A DNA stretch of 64,000 nucleotides from Leisingera caerulea DSM 24564 (GTDB lineage: Bacteria; Pseudomonadota; Alphaproteobacteria; Rhodobacterales; Rhodobacteraceae), in the NCBI RefSeq assembly GCF_000473325.1, contig NZ_AXBI01000011.1, forward strand, positions 1-64,000, given 5' to 3'. Made by a program: the position numbers and the translations under genes. Under the pieces are notes generated by a model, which saw only the letters and a list, made by a program, of their open reading frames with translations, searched no databases and was not told where the DNA came from. Position 1 is the first letter of the stretch. Each line of letters starts with the position of its first letter. Shown here piece after piece: positions 45,162 through 53,453 of the stretch.

Positions 45162-46063
45162 GCCGAGGCCGGATCTGCGGACCAGGAGGCTCCGCACGGC
45201 CCTGTCAGGAACCCGTCGCTCAGCCGGATGTCCGGCGAGATTTTCCGGACCTCGCTGGCAAGAGCCCCGCGGGGCGACTCTCCGTTCAAACGCGCGCGGT
45301 AGGCTTGGCAAAGGCCGGAAAACCCGTGCGATTGCGGTGACAGGCGCAGGGCGGAAACCCCCGCTGCGGCCAGGGCCTCGATGTGGTAGTCCGCGCAGGC
45401 ATAGCTGTCCGACAGGGTCTGCACGCCGTTCATGGCCATAAAGGGCTGACCCTCCAGCGTGCGCACTTCCAGCCCGTCCGGGTCCGCTTCGCAAGCAAAC
45501 TGGCAGTTGTCTTTGGTCCGCTTGTGCAGGCGCGCGTGATAGCAGCGCCCGGATACCGCCAGCGGCAGCCGGCCATGGCCCCAGACCTCAATGGCTACAC
45601 CCAGCCCGCTTGCCGCCCGGGCCAGCGTCTCAACCGAGGCGAGCGGCAATTCCGGCGGCAGGCAGACGCGTTTGGCCCCCAGCGACGCCAGCCAGGCCAA
45701 TGTCCCCTCGTTATAGACGTTTATCAGCGGCCCGACGTGAAAACCGGTGCCCTGGGGCAAATTCGCCAGCGCTGTCAGGTCGTTGATTTCAACCGTCACC
45801 CCCATTTCCGCCAGTTCTGCGGTCAGCTTGCGCTCGCGCTTGAGGGTCACCAGCGCCAGGCTGGTCAGCACTGCCTCCTTGCCTGCATCAGCCAGGGCAG
45901 CCAGCGCCTCCGGGATGCGGTCCTGATAGAATGGCAGGCGTTTGGAGCACACCAGCTCACCCAGGACGACCCGGTCAACGGGGGTTCCGGCCAGTTCGCG
46001 GTAGAACGTGCTCCATTGTTCGGCCGGCCAGAAGAATTGGTTCGGCCCGACAGTCAGTTCCAT
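45158..46063 (-). CDS. ubiV: Oxygen-independent ubiquinone hydroxylation protein UbiV
   Basis: 301 residues of the U32 peptidase family. Four candidate [4Fe-4S] cysteines, C39, C174, C187 and C191, keep the spacing of E. coli UbiV (39/180/193/197). UbiU and UbiV form a complex that hydroxylates the ubiquinone ring without O2, using prephenate as oxygen donor. It lies four bases downstream of ubiU and overlaps nnrS. The assignment follows from the cysteine pattern and the ubiT-ubiU-ubiV gene order. Confidence 0.94.
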   Translation of the reverse strand: MELTVGPNQFFWPAEQWSTFYRELAGTPVDRVVLGELVCSKRLPFYQDRIPEALAALADAGKEAVLTSLALVTLKRERKLTAELAEMGVTVEINDLTALANLPQGTGFHVGPLINVYNEGTLAWLASLGAKRVCLPPELPLASVETLARAASGLGVAIEVWGHGRLPLAVSGRCYHARLHKRTKDNCQFACEADPDGLEVRTLEGQPFMAMNGVQTLSDSYACADYHIEALAAAGVSALRLSPQSHGFSGLCQAYRARLNGESPRGALASEVRKISPDIRLSDGFLTGPCGASWSADPASA

Positions 46064-46067
46064 GCTG

Positions 46068-47045
46068 TTATCTCCAGGTCTTCTTGTAGGCGCCGGTGGT
46101 CATGGCCTGACCCTCGGACAGGCGCGCCAGCATCCCCTGCGGCAGCGGCTGGCCTGCCTCCAGCGCATCAACGGCGGCGCGGAAGTTGCGCACGACTTGC
46201 GCCACATACGACTTGGAGCGCTGCCGCCCTTCGATCTTCAGCGCCGTGACACCGGCCTTGTGCAGCTGCGGGATCAGTTGCTCGGCATTCAGGCTTGCCG
46301 GGTCTTCAAACAGGTGGCCGGTTTGGCCGCCGGCGGAAAAGCAGCCTTTGCAGAGTGTCGGATACGGGGCAGGCTCATCCTTTGCCGCACGGTGGATCGT
46401 ATATCCGCCAAGCTTGGCATCCAGCGCGCCGTTGTCGTTGTGATACTCCACATGGCTGGCGGGAGAGCAGACGCCGTTCATGTTCGGTGACAGCCCGGTC
46501 GCATAAGAGGACAGCGAACAGCGCCCCTCAGCCATCACGCACAGGCCGCCAAAGACGAAAACTTCGGTCTCGGCCTCTGTTTCGGCATTGATGGCGGCGA
46601 TTTCCGGCACCGAGAGAACCCGCGGCAGCACCACCCGTTTCACACCAAAGGTCCTGGCATAGTAGTTGATAATGTCCGCATTGGCGGCGGCGGCTTGCAC
46701 AGAAAGATGCAGGCGCAGGCCGGGGTGGGTGCGCGCGGCATAGTCCAGCAAACCCGGGTCGGCCAGGATGACGGCATCGGCTCCGGCGTTTTCGGCATCG
46801 TCGATGGCGCGGTGCCAGACAGGCTGATCGCCTGCGCGCGGAAAGGTATTGACCGCCACCAGGACCTTGGCGCCATGGCTGTGGGCAAAGGCCACGCCGT
46901 CGCGCATCTCGCTGCGGTCGAAGTTCAGCCCGGGAAAATTGCGGGCGTTGGTCTCGTCGTTGAAGCCGCAATAGACAGTATGCGCTCCGGCTTTGACCGC
47001 GGCCCGCAGCGCGGCGGGCGTGCCGGCCGGGCAGACGATTTCCAT
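46068..47045 (-). CDS. ubiU: Oxygen-independent ubiquinone hydroxylation protein UbiU
   Basis: 325 residues when started at ATG 47045 (MEIVCPAG), which overlaps the ubiT stop as TGATG and matches the E. coli start; an ATG six bases upstream is possible. The Fe-S cysteines fall at C169, C176, C193 and C232, the same numbers as in E. coli UbiU. U32 peptidase barrel. Partner of UbiV in anaerobic ring hydroxylation of ubiquinone. Confidence 0.95.
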   Translation of the reverse strand: MEIVCPAGTPAALRAAVKAGAHTVYCGFNDETNARNFPGLNFDRSEMRDGVAFAHSHGAKVLVAVNTFPRAGDQPVWHRAIDDAENAGADAVILADPGLLDYAARTHPGLRLHLSVQAAAANADIINYYARTFGVKRVVLPRVLSVPEIAAINAETEAETEVFVFGGLCVMAEGRCSLSSYATGLSPNMNGVCSPASHVEYHNDNGALDAKLGGYTIHRAAKDEPAPYPTLCKGCFSAGGQTGHLFEDPASLNAEQLIPQLHKAGVTALKIEGRQRSKSYVAQVVRNFRAAVDALEAGQPLPQGMLARLSEGQAMTTGAYKKTWR

Positions 47046-47584
47046 CACCATGCCGCGTCCTCCGCTGGACGGGCCAGGCAGACACCTGTGCGCCGCCCGG
47101 CAAACCCCGCGGCCTGCAGCAGAAGGCCGGAAAACGGCCCGGACATGGCAGCAATCTCCTGGGAAATATCCAGCTCAGCGTCATCCACGGCATTGCGGAG
47201 GGCCAGCGCCGCAGCGGTATCGCCTTCGATCACAAGATCACGCGAGAAAAACAGGGCGTCCCCGTCATAGGCACCGTGGACCAGTCCCAGCAGCGCTGCC
47301 AGCGGGCCGGAAATCCGGGCGGCTCCGTCACAGCTGCGGCGTGTGGCGCGGACCGACGGGAGGCCATCGTTCGGATCAAGGCAAAGAACAACGGGCAGGT
47401 CGGTGGGATCCAGGACAAACCGCGTGCGGCTGTGCTCTCCCAAGCGGCGGAACAGGCCGGGATGGCGCCTGGCGATACGGCGCGAGCAGGCCGTCAGCGA
47501 AAGGGACAATGGCCCGAGGGGCAGTATTCGCAGCAGGCGCGCAAGCGCTGCGGGACATTGGGGGATCCGGGTTCGGGTCAACAA
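47045..47584 (-). CDS. ubiT: Anaerobic ubiquinone biosynthesis accessory factor UbiT (SCP2 domain)
   Basis: 179 residues from TTG 47584 with AAAAGGA upstream. An N-terminal amphipathic part with basic residues is followed by the SCP2 lipid-binding fold and the UbiT signature ALFFSRDLVIEGDTAAALALRNAVDDAELD (read in parts). It is thought to bind prenylated intermediates and stands in for UbiJ under anaerobiosis. First gene of the ubiT-ubiU-ubiV-nnrS operon, behind an Fnr-type box. Confidence 0.9.
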   Translation of the reverse strand: MLTRTRIPQCPAALARLLRILPLGPLSLSLTACSRRIARRHPGLFRRLGEHSRTRFVLDPTDLPVVLCLDPNDGLPSVRATRRSCDGAARISGPLAALLGLVHGAYDGDALFFSRDLVIEGDTAAALALRNAVDDAELDISQEIAAMSGPFSGLLLQAAGFAGRRTGVCLARPAEDAAW

Positions 47585-47622
47585 AGAAATCCTTTTCCGC
47601 CGGTTACTTCGGTCGCTGGTGT

Positions 47623-47664
47623 GTTCTAGGCCCCGGTCCGCCGCCCAAGTTTGTCGTGCGTCAA
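47623..47664 (-). promoter_or_regulatory. Fnr-type box and -10 for ubiTUV-nnrS
   Basis: TTGTCGTGCGTCAA (47651-47664), one mismatch to TTGAY-N4-GTCAA. On the minus strand TAGAAC (47628-47623) is exactly at -41.5 geometry. Towards ubiD the -10 position reads poorly. In E. coli ubiUV are Fnr-activated, so the function fits. Confidence 0.6.
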
Positions 47665-47699
47665 ATTCGCGGTGCGAAACTCTGCTAGGGCTCAGCGGA

Positions 47700-49229
47700 A
47701 TTCAGCCTTGGAGCAGTCCCGTTCGCACGCATCCGCCATATCCCAGCCTGCGCCATTTCCTCGACTGGTGCGCTGCAACCGGCCAGTTCCGGCGGGTTCC
47801 GGATCCGGTTTCCGTGCGCCACCGGATGACGGCAGTGCACCGCGCAGTGCTGGAAGCCGGGGGGCCGGTGCTGCAATTCGACCGTCCGGTTTTGGACGAT
47901 GGCCGGATTTCGGACATTCCGGTTGTGGCGAACCTCTTCGGGACCGCTGACCGGGCGGCCGCCGGGCTGGGGGTCTCTCAATCTCAGCTGGACGATCTGG
48001 GGGCCTTTCTGGCTGCGCTCAGATCGCCCGCCCCGCCCGATGGCCTGCGGGATGCCCTGTCGCGCTGGCCCATGCTGAAGGCGGCGCTGGCCGCCCGGCC
48101 GAAGATGGTGAAAACCGCGCCGGTGCAGGCCGTCATCCATGAGGGGCCGGAGGCCAGCTTGTCAAACCTTCCGGTGCAGACCCATTGGCCCGGGGATGCG
48201 GGGCCGCTGATCACTTGGCCGGTGGTGATCACCCGCCCGCACGGCAGCGCCCCGGAAAACGTCAGCAGCTATAATGCGGGCGTGTACAGAACCCAGGTGC
48301 TGGACCGCTCGCAGCTGATCATGCGCTGGCTGCCGCACCGCGGCGGCGCCGCGCATCACCGCAGCTGGGCAAGGCAGGGCGAACCGATGCCGGCGGCTGT
48401 GGTTCTGGGCGCAGACCCGGCCACGCTGATGTCCGCTGCGCTGCCGTTGCCGGAGACCGTGTCGGAACTGGCCTTTGCCGGGGCCCTGGGCGGCGCCCGG
48501 CCGCGCTTGGCCGCCTGCAAAACCATTCCCCTGATGGTGCCTGCCGATGCAGAAATCGTTCTGGAAGGCTGGGTGTCTCCGGATGAAACAGCGCCCGAAG
48601 GCCCCTTTGGCGACCACACCGGGTATTACAATCCGGCCGAGCCCTTTCCCGTCATGCAGGTCAGCGCGGTAACCTGCCGTGAGAACCCGATTTACCTGTC
48701 CACCTACACCGGCCGGCCGCCGGATGAACCCGCCATCATCGGCGAGGTTTTCAACCGGCTGGCGTTGCCCGCGATCCAAGCCCAGATACCTGAAATTCGC
48801 GACCTTTGGCTGCCGCCGGCCGCCTGTTCCTACCGCATTGCCATTGTCAGCATCGACAAACGCTACCCGGGCCAGGCCCGCAGGGTGATGATGGCGCTTT
48901 GGGGGATGCTGCCGCAATTCAGCTACACCAAGATAATGATTGCAGTGGACGCGGACACCGACCCGCGGAAATGGGACGACATCGCCTGGGTTCTGGCCAC
49001 ACGCATGGATCCGTCCCGCGATGTCATGATCCTGGAGAATACACCTATGGACTACCTTGATTTCGCGTCCCCGCAACCGGGATTGGCCGGCAAGATCGGC
49101 ATTGACGCCACAACAAAAACCGGCAGCGAAACAAGCCGTGAATGGGGGCAGGTCATGCAGGGAGCGCCGCAGGACCAGGCCTTTGCCGCCGATTTGGTTG
49201 CCCGTTTGATGCCGGACTTGAAGGGGTGA
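47700..49229 (+). CDS. ubiD: UbiD-family prenylated-FMN decarboxylase
   Basis: About 509 residues; the N-terminal family homology begins near 47739 (PPYPSLRHFLDWCAATGQF). UbiD features follow: HRAVLEAGGPVLQF, the prFMN-binding VSSYNAGVYRTQVLDR, EIVLEGWVSPDETAPEGPFGDHTGYY (catalytic Glu-Arg-Glu region, read in parts), and a C-terminal KIGIDATTKTG. It decarboxylates the polyprenyl-hydroxybenzoate ubiquinone precursor. The start is unsolved: no ATG/GTG/TTG lies between the in-frame region and 47748, and the first ATG (47826) would remove conserved sequence. 47700 (ATT) is only a placeholder; ACG 47727 or CTG 47748 are alternatives. The downstream ubiX starts three bases after the stop. Confidence 0.85.
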   Translation: MQPWSSPVRTHPPYPSLRHFLDWCAATGQFRRVPDPVSVRHRMTAVHRAVLEAGGPVLQFDRPVLDDGRISDIPVVANLFGTADRAAAGLGVSQSQLDDLGAFLAALRSPAPPDGLRDALSRWPMLKAALAARPKMVKTAPVQAVIHEGPEASLSNLPVQTHWPGDAGPLITWPVVITRPHGSAPENVSSYNAGVYRTQVLDRSQLIMRWLPHRGGAAHHRSWARQGEPMPAAVVLGADPATLMSAALPLPETVSELAFAGALGGARPRLAACKTIPLMVPADAEIVLEGWVSPDETAPEGPFGDHTGYYNPAEPFPVMQVSAVTCRENPIYLSTYTGRPPDEPAIIGEVFNRLALPAIQAQIPEIRDLWLPPAACSYRIAIVSIDKRYPGQARRVMMALWGMLPQFSYTKIMIAVDADTDPRKWDDIAWVLATRMDPSRDVMILENTPMDYLDFASPQPGLAGKIGIDATTKTGSETSREWGQVMQGAPQDQAFAADLVARLMPDLKG

Positions 49230-49231
49230 GC

Positions 49232-49804
49232 GTGCGGCGGGTAGTGCTGGGCGTTTCGGGCGCCTCGGGGGCAATGCTCAGCCTGGCAGCAGCGCGGCAT
49301 CTGGCATCAGCCGGAGTGGAGATTGACCTGGTGGCCAGCGCCGCCGCCAAGCGCACGCTGGCCGAAGAATGCGGCCCTGATGCAGTGGAAACGCTCATGG
49401 CCCTTGCCGCGCGCACCCACGCGGTCACTGACATCGGCGCAGCTATCGCCTCAGGTTCGGTTCCGGTGTCGGGGATGATCGTCGCGCCCTGCTCGATGCG
49501 CTCCCTGGCAGCAATCGCGCACGGGCTTGACGATAATCTGCTGACACGGGCCGCCAGCGTGCAGCTCAAGGAGCGCAGGCGGCTGATCCTGCTGGCACGC
49601 GAGACGCCGCTGACGCTTGCCCATCTGCGCAATATGGCCGCGGTGACCGAGATGGGCGCAATCGTTATGCCGCCGGTGCCTGCATACTATCTTGCCCATG
49701 CCACATTAGCAGAGGCCGCCAGCCAGACGGCTGCCCGTGCCGTTGACCTCTTGGCGCTGTCCGCCCCTCACGCGCAGGCCTGGCGGCCCAAGGCTGCAGG
49801 CTGA
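49232..49804 (+). CDS. ubiX: Flavin prenyltransferase UbiX
   Basis: 190 residues from GTG 49232, with AAGGGG at five-base spacing; GTG 49226, overlapping the ubiD stop, is also possible. Flavoprotein fold with GVSGASGAM (FMN phosphate loop), the VAPCSMRSLAAIAHG motif, and RRLILLARETPLTLAHLRNM plus PPVPAYY of UbiX. It makes the prenylated FMN cofactor needed by UbiD next to it. The ubiD-ubiX pair is divergent from ubiTUV, completing an anaerobic ubiquinone module. Confidence 0.93.
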   Translation: MRRVVLGVSGASGAMLSLAAARHLASAGVEIDLVASAAAKRTLAEECGPDAVETLMALAARTHAVTDIGAAIASGSVPVSGMIVAPCSMRSLAAIAHGLDDNLLTRAASVQLKERRRLILLARETPLTLAHLRNMAAVTEMGAIVMPPVPAYYLAHATLAEAASQTAARAVDLLALSAPHAQAWRPKAAG

Positions 49805-49840
49805 CTGCCCGCTTGCCAGCGTGCGGCGGTCACCCGGCGG

Positions 49841-50644
49841 CTACTGCGCCGTCCAGCCGCCATCGACGGGGATCGACGTCCCCGTGACATTATGCGCCTC
49901 GCGCGCGCACAGCCAGAGCGCCAGCGCACCGATCTCGGAGGGGTCGGAGGTGCGGCGCGAGGGTTGTTTCTCGGCCAGGAGATCGGCGATCCCCGCAGCC
50001 CTGTCGCCGCCATGCAGGGCGGCGCGGGCCTGGACTTGCGGCTCGATGATTGCGGTTTCGGTCCAGCCGGGGCAGATGCAGTTGACAGTGATACCCCCCG
50101 TTTCGCGGCTGCCCTGGCCTGCGTATTCCAGCGCCGCGACCCGCGACAGCCCCACCAGCCCGAATTTCGACGCCACATAGGGCGCCTTGTTCACCGAAGC
50201 GACCAGCCCGTGGACCGAGGCAATATTGACGACGCGCCCGTATCCGCGCTCGGCCATTTTCGGCATCGCCAGACGCATCGTGTGAAAGGCCCCGGTCAGG
50301 TTGACGCCCAGAACCGCCTCCCAGGTGGCGGCGTCGGCCTCCGCCAGGGAAACCGTTTTCTGAATGCCCGCATTGTTGGCAAGAATGTCGGTGCCGCCCC
50401 ATGCATCCATTTCGGCCATCATGGCTTCGACCGCGTTTGCGTCCCGCATGTCCGCATCGAAGAACCGCGTTTCCGGCGCGCCGGCAGCCGTGACTTCGGC
50501 CATTGCGGCCCGGGCCTGTTCCCGGCCGGCCAGCCCGTGCACTGCCACCCGGGCGCCCGCCCCGGCAAATGCTTTGGCCATAGCCAGCCCGATGCCCTGA
50601 ACCGACCCTGTTACAAGTGCGGTCTTTCCGGTCAGATCAGTCAT
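49841..50644 (-). CDS. bdhA: D-3-hydroxybutyrate dehydrogenase (SDR)
   Basis: 267 residues from ATG 50644 with AGGAG. Classical SDR: cofactor loop TGSVQGIG at 12-19, NNAG at 90-93, catalytic Ser143, Tyr156 and Lys160. The ASVHGLVASVNKAPYVASKFGLVGLSR region (read in parts) is typical of 3-hydroxybutyrate dehydrogenases. It interconverts 3-hydroxybutyrate and acetoacetate with NAD, the last step of PHB breakdown. It lies 55 bases downstream of the thiolase in the same orientation. A different hydroxy-acid substrate cannot be excluded. Confidence 0.85.
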   Translation of the reverse strand: MTDLTGKTALVTGSVQGIGLAMAKAFAGAGARVAVHGLAGREQARAAMAEVTAAGAPETRFFDADMRDANAVEAMMAEMDAWGGTDILANNAGIQKTVSLAEADAATWEAVLGVNLTGAFHTMRLAMPKMAERGYGRVVNIASVHGLVASVNKAPYVASKFGLVGLSRVAALEYAGQGSRETGGITVNCICPGWTETAIIEPQVQARAALHGGDRAAGIADLLAEKQPSRRTSDPSEIGALALWLCAREAHNVTGTSIPVDGGWTAQ

Positions 50645-50699
50645 GTCTTTGCTCCTGTTGCTGCGCGGCGCGCAATTCGGTGCAGCCGCTCTGCGGGGG

Positions 50700-51854
50700 T
50701 CATGAACAAGCCTCCAGAATGGAGCAGTAATTGGCAACGCCCGATCCGCCCATGTTGAAAACACCCGCCAGGCCGGCGCCCGGTTTCTGCAGCGGCCCGG
50801 CCTGTCCGGTGACCTGCTGCGCGGCCAGCACATGCATGGACACACCGGTGGCGCCGACCGGGTGGCCCTTGGCCTTCAGCCCGCCCGACAGGTTCACAGG
50901 CAGGCTGCCGCCGGCCATCACGGTGCCCTCTGCCACCGCGCGGGCCCCCTGGCCGGCCGGGGCCAGGCCCATCGCCTCATAGATCATCAGTTCGGCAATG
51001 GTGAAACAGTCATGCACCTCGGCCAGGTCGAGGTCATTCACCCCGATGCCGGCCTGGTCATAGGCCATTTCAAACGCACGCGCCGCACCTGCAAGGCGGG
51101 TCATGTCCCGCCGCGACATGGGCAGGAAATCATTGACCTGGCAGGCGGCGCGGAACCCCGCCGCGCATTCAAAGCCGCCGCGGTCTCCGGCCACCATCAC
51201 CAGCGCGGCGGCGCCGTCCGAAATAAGCGAGCAATCCGTCAGCCGCAGCGGCGCGGCAATCACCGGGTTCTTGTCGCTGGGCGTGTTGCAGAACTCAAAG
51301 CTCACGTCCCGGCGCATCTGCGCCAGCGGATTGGCCTGCGCGTTTGCATGGTTCTTGACGGCGATCCGGGCCAGCGTTTCGGACTGGCCGCCATAGGCCT
51401 GGAAATAACCGCTGGCGATCCGGGCAAAGATCTGCGGAAAGCTGACCCCGGCCTCCTCGGTCTGATACGAGGCGCCGGCCAGCGCCTCGGTCACCCCTTT
51501 GGTGTCAAGCGAGGTCATCTTCTCCGCGCCGATCACCAGCACAGTCCGGGCCGATCCTGCCCGGATCGCATCGCGCGCCGCATAGACCGCCGCCGAGCCC
51601 GAAGCACAGGCGTTTTCCACCCGGGTTGCAGGGGTGAACCGCAGGCGGTCATCCAGGCCCAGCACAAGCGACGACGCAAAGGCGTCCGGCACCATGCCGC
51701 TGTTGAAATGCCCCAGCCAGATGCCGTCAATCTCTGCCGGGTCGACACAGGCCATCTCAATCGCTTCCGCGGCGGCGGCCTGAATCAGCTCCTCGAAACT
51801 CTGATCCAGCGCACCGAATTGCGTGTGGCCCCAGCCGACTATTTTCGCGTCCAT
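50700..51854 (-). CDS. Thiolase (SCP-x/acetyl-CoA acetyltransferase-like)
   Basis: 384 residues. Nucleophilic Cys83 in VENACASGS, ISDGAAALVMV, EVHDCFTIAELMIYEAMGL and the GHPVGATGVSMHVLA motif with the catalytic His. This is the SCP-x-like thiolase branch, which often lacks the final Cys-Gly loop of classical PhaA; the role may be acyl-CoA cleavage rather than acetoacetyl-CoA synthesis. It is transcribed ahead of the hydroxybutyrate dehydrogenase and divergently from the PAS-LuxR regulator. Confidence 0.88.
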   Translation of the reverse strand: MDAKIVGWGHTQFGALDQSFEELIQAAAAEAIEMACVDPAEIDGIWLGHFNSGMVPDAFASSLVLGLDDRLRFTPATRVENACASGSAAVYAARDAIRAGSARTVLVIGAEKMTSLDTKGVTEALAGASYQTEEAGVSFPQIFARIASGYFQAYGGQSETLARIAVKNHANAQANPLAQMRRDVSFEFCNTPSDKNPVIAAPLRLTDCSLISDGAAALVMVAGDRGGFECAAGFRAACQVNDFLPMSRRDMTRLAGAARAFEMAYDQAGIGVNDLDLAEVHDCFTIAELMIYEAMGLAPAGQGARAVAEGTVMAGGSLPVNLSGGLKAKGHPVGATGVSMHVLAAQQVTGQAGPLQKPGAGLAGVFNMGGSGVANYCSILEACS

Positions 51855-51865
51855 ATCTGTCTCCC

Positions 51866-51926
51866 TTGACGTGCAGGCAGGCTAATTGTGTAACGATGGC
51901 CCCGCGATCCGTGTAATTACGTAATT
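51866..51926 (+). promoter_or_regulatory. luxR-type gene promoter with palindromic operator
   Basis: TTGACG (51866-51871), 17 bases, TGTAAC (51889-51894), predicted start near 51901. AATTACGTAATT (51915-51926), a perfect 12-bp palindrome, lies just after the start. GTGTAA occurs at 51888-51893 and again at 51911-51916. The place suggests autoregulation by the PAS-LuxR protein and perhaps control of the divergent thiolase. Confidence 0.5.
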
Positions 51927-51930
51927 TCCC

Positions 51931-52479
51931 ATGAATGCCGACCTTGAAACCCTTGCCTTCGATCATGCCCCTATCGGCCTGGTTTACGCCGAAAACCGTT
52001 TGATCCGCCGCTGCAACCCCCGGTTTGCGCGCATGTTCGGCTACCGGGCGGAGGAACTCGCAGGGCGGTCTCTTTCCGTGCTGTACCCGTCGATGGAGGA
52101 ATACCGGCGCATTGGCGACCTGGGCCTGCGCAAGATGCAGGGCACCGGCCAGTACGAAGATGAGCGCATCATGTGCCGCCGGGGCGGTGCGCATTTCTGG
52201 TGCCGGGTGCGGGGGCAGTCGCTTGACGCGGACAAGCCTTTTGCCCGGTCGGTATGGAGTTTTGCCGATATTTCCGAGCAGCGCCCGGTCACAGAGATGA
52301 CAGCGCGGGAGCGGCAGGTGGCCAAAATGATGGCCGAAGGGCTCACCAGCAAGGAGATCGCGCGCGGGCTCGGCATCTCGCCGCGGACGGTCGAAGCGCA
52401 CCGCGCCCGGCTATTGGATAAATTCGGCGCCCGGAACTCGCTGGAACTGATCGCGCGCATAACCGGGGTGCCGATTTAG
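51931..52479 (+). CDS. PAS domain LuxR-family transcriptional regulator
   Basis: 182 residues: a PAS sensor domain (about 5-115; APIGLVYAENRLIRRCNPRFARMFGY, read in parts) and a C-terminal LuxR helix-turn-helix (about 118-178; MTARERQVAKMMAEGLTSKEIARGLGISPRTVEAHRARLL, in parts). There is no receiver domain, so the signal is probably a small ligand or redox state bound by PAS. It is divergent from the thiolase gene and probably controls the thiolase-bdhA pair. ATG 51931 lacks an obvious Shine-Dalgarno sequence. Confidence 0.92.
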   Translation: MNADLETLAFDHAPIGLVYAENRLIRRCNPRFARMFGYRAEELAGRSLSVLYPSMEEYRRIGDLGLRKMQGTGQYEDERIMCRRGGAHFWCRVRGQSLDADKPFARSVWSFADISEQRPVTEMTARERQVAKMMAEGLTSKEIARGLGISPRTVEAHRARLLDKFGARNSLELIARITGVPI

Positions 52480-52641
52480 AGTGCTTTGACTTCCGCGCCT
52501 GCGCGGCCTGGGCTCCGGCTTCCGGCCGGTGCCGCCCCGCAATCCAAGCGCAACCGCGATCGCATCCGCGGACGCGCTGTGCAAGGGCGGCCGCCGGCAC
52601 GTTTTTTTGCGGCGCGCGGGCAGCCCAGGGGGCGTTCAGGC

Positions 52642-53265
52642 TCAGGCAGAAACTGGAACAAGTTCGGCGGCAAGCTCCAGCACAAGGCCGCTGACCGCCT
52701 GCCGGGCCTGTTCCTGCGATTTCTTGCCGCGCAGCTGGCGGCCAAGCGCGGAGCCGCGGGCAGAGGCTTCCTGTGCCAGCAGCAGCAATGCAATTTCCCG
52801 CAGCTGATGCATCGCCAGATCCGCCTCATCCTGCCCCAGCAGCTCTTCAAGCTTTGCCGGGGCTGTGCATCCGGCCAGCAGGTGCTTCAGGGCTGCTCCG
52901 TGCTTTGACGCCTCGGCCTGGGCAATGCAGATGTCCGTCATGCCCGCCATTTCGGATTGGAAGACCTCAACCGGCACAAAAGCGGTCTGCCGGGAGTAGC
53001 CAGCCTGCCGCTCGACATGAAGTTCCCGCTGTGCCGGGTCATAGGACACAACCAGACCCTCAATCGACACATCCGACGCCACCAGCTGCCCGAAGCGCTT
53101 GCGCAGGCTGAGCGCTTCGGCAAAGAGCACCAGCTGCAAAAGGCCGGCCTGCGGCAGATCGCAGGAAAGGCGCTGGATACCGCTGCGGCCGGCGTGCTTG
53201 TAGTTGAGCGCGAGCCTGGCACCGCCGTCCTGCCGCGCCTCCATCGAGAATATCTTTGCAGGCAT
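52642..53265 (-). CDS. Conserved protein of unknown function (207 aa)
   Basis: 207 residues. The N-terminal half is mostly beta (ARLALNYKHAGRSGIQRLSCDL ... VSIEGLVVSYDPAQRELHVERQAG, read in parts). The C-terminal half is helical and Ala/Leu-rich. There is no membrane segment or signal, and I do not recognise the family. It stands alone between the PAS-LuxR gene and the exporter, on the opposite strand, with no Fnr-type box. The start ATG 53265 has no strong ribosome-binding site. Confidence 0.65.
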   Translation of the reverse strand: MPAKIFSMEARQDGGARLALNYKHAGRSGIQRLSCDLPQAGLLQLVLFAEALSLRKRFGQLVASDVSIEGLVVSYDPAQRELHVERQAGYSRQTAFVPVEVFQSEMAGMTDICIAQAEASKHGAALKHLLAGCTAPAKLEELLGQDEADLAMHQLREIALLLLAQEASARGSALGRQLRGKKSQEQARQAVSGLVLELAAELVPVSA

Positions 53266-53396
53266 GGCGCGCGTTATATGGAAGGCTGCGGGACCTTCAA
53301 GCGGCGTCCGGCTCGGCCTGCAGCGCTAAGCGGCCAGGCGCCTAAGGCCAGGCGGCGCAGGCGCAGCGGCGGCCGCTGTGTCTGACCGGCGCCGGG

Positions 53397-53438
53397 TTGA
53401 TGCAGAGCAAGGCATCCCGCCGCAGATCCGATTACGCT
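53397..53438 (+). promoter_or_regulatory. Possible Fnr-type box and -10 for the exporter operon
   Basis: TTGATGCAGAGCAA (53397-53410), one mismatch, with TACGCT (53433-53438) exactly at -41.5 geometry. A competing -10 (TATTGT, 53446-53451) would favour the later ATG at 53472. Confidence 0.45.
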
Positions 53439-53453
53439 TGGCAGGTATTGTAG

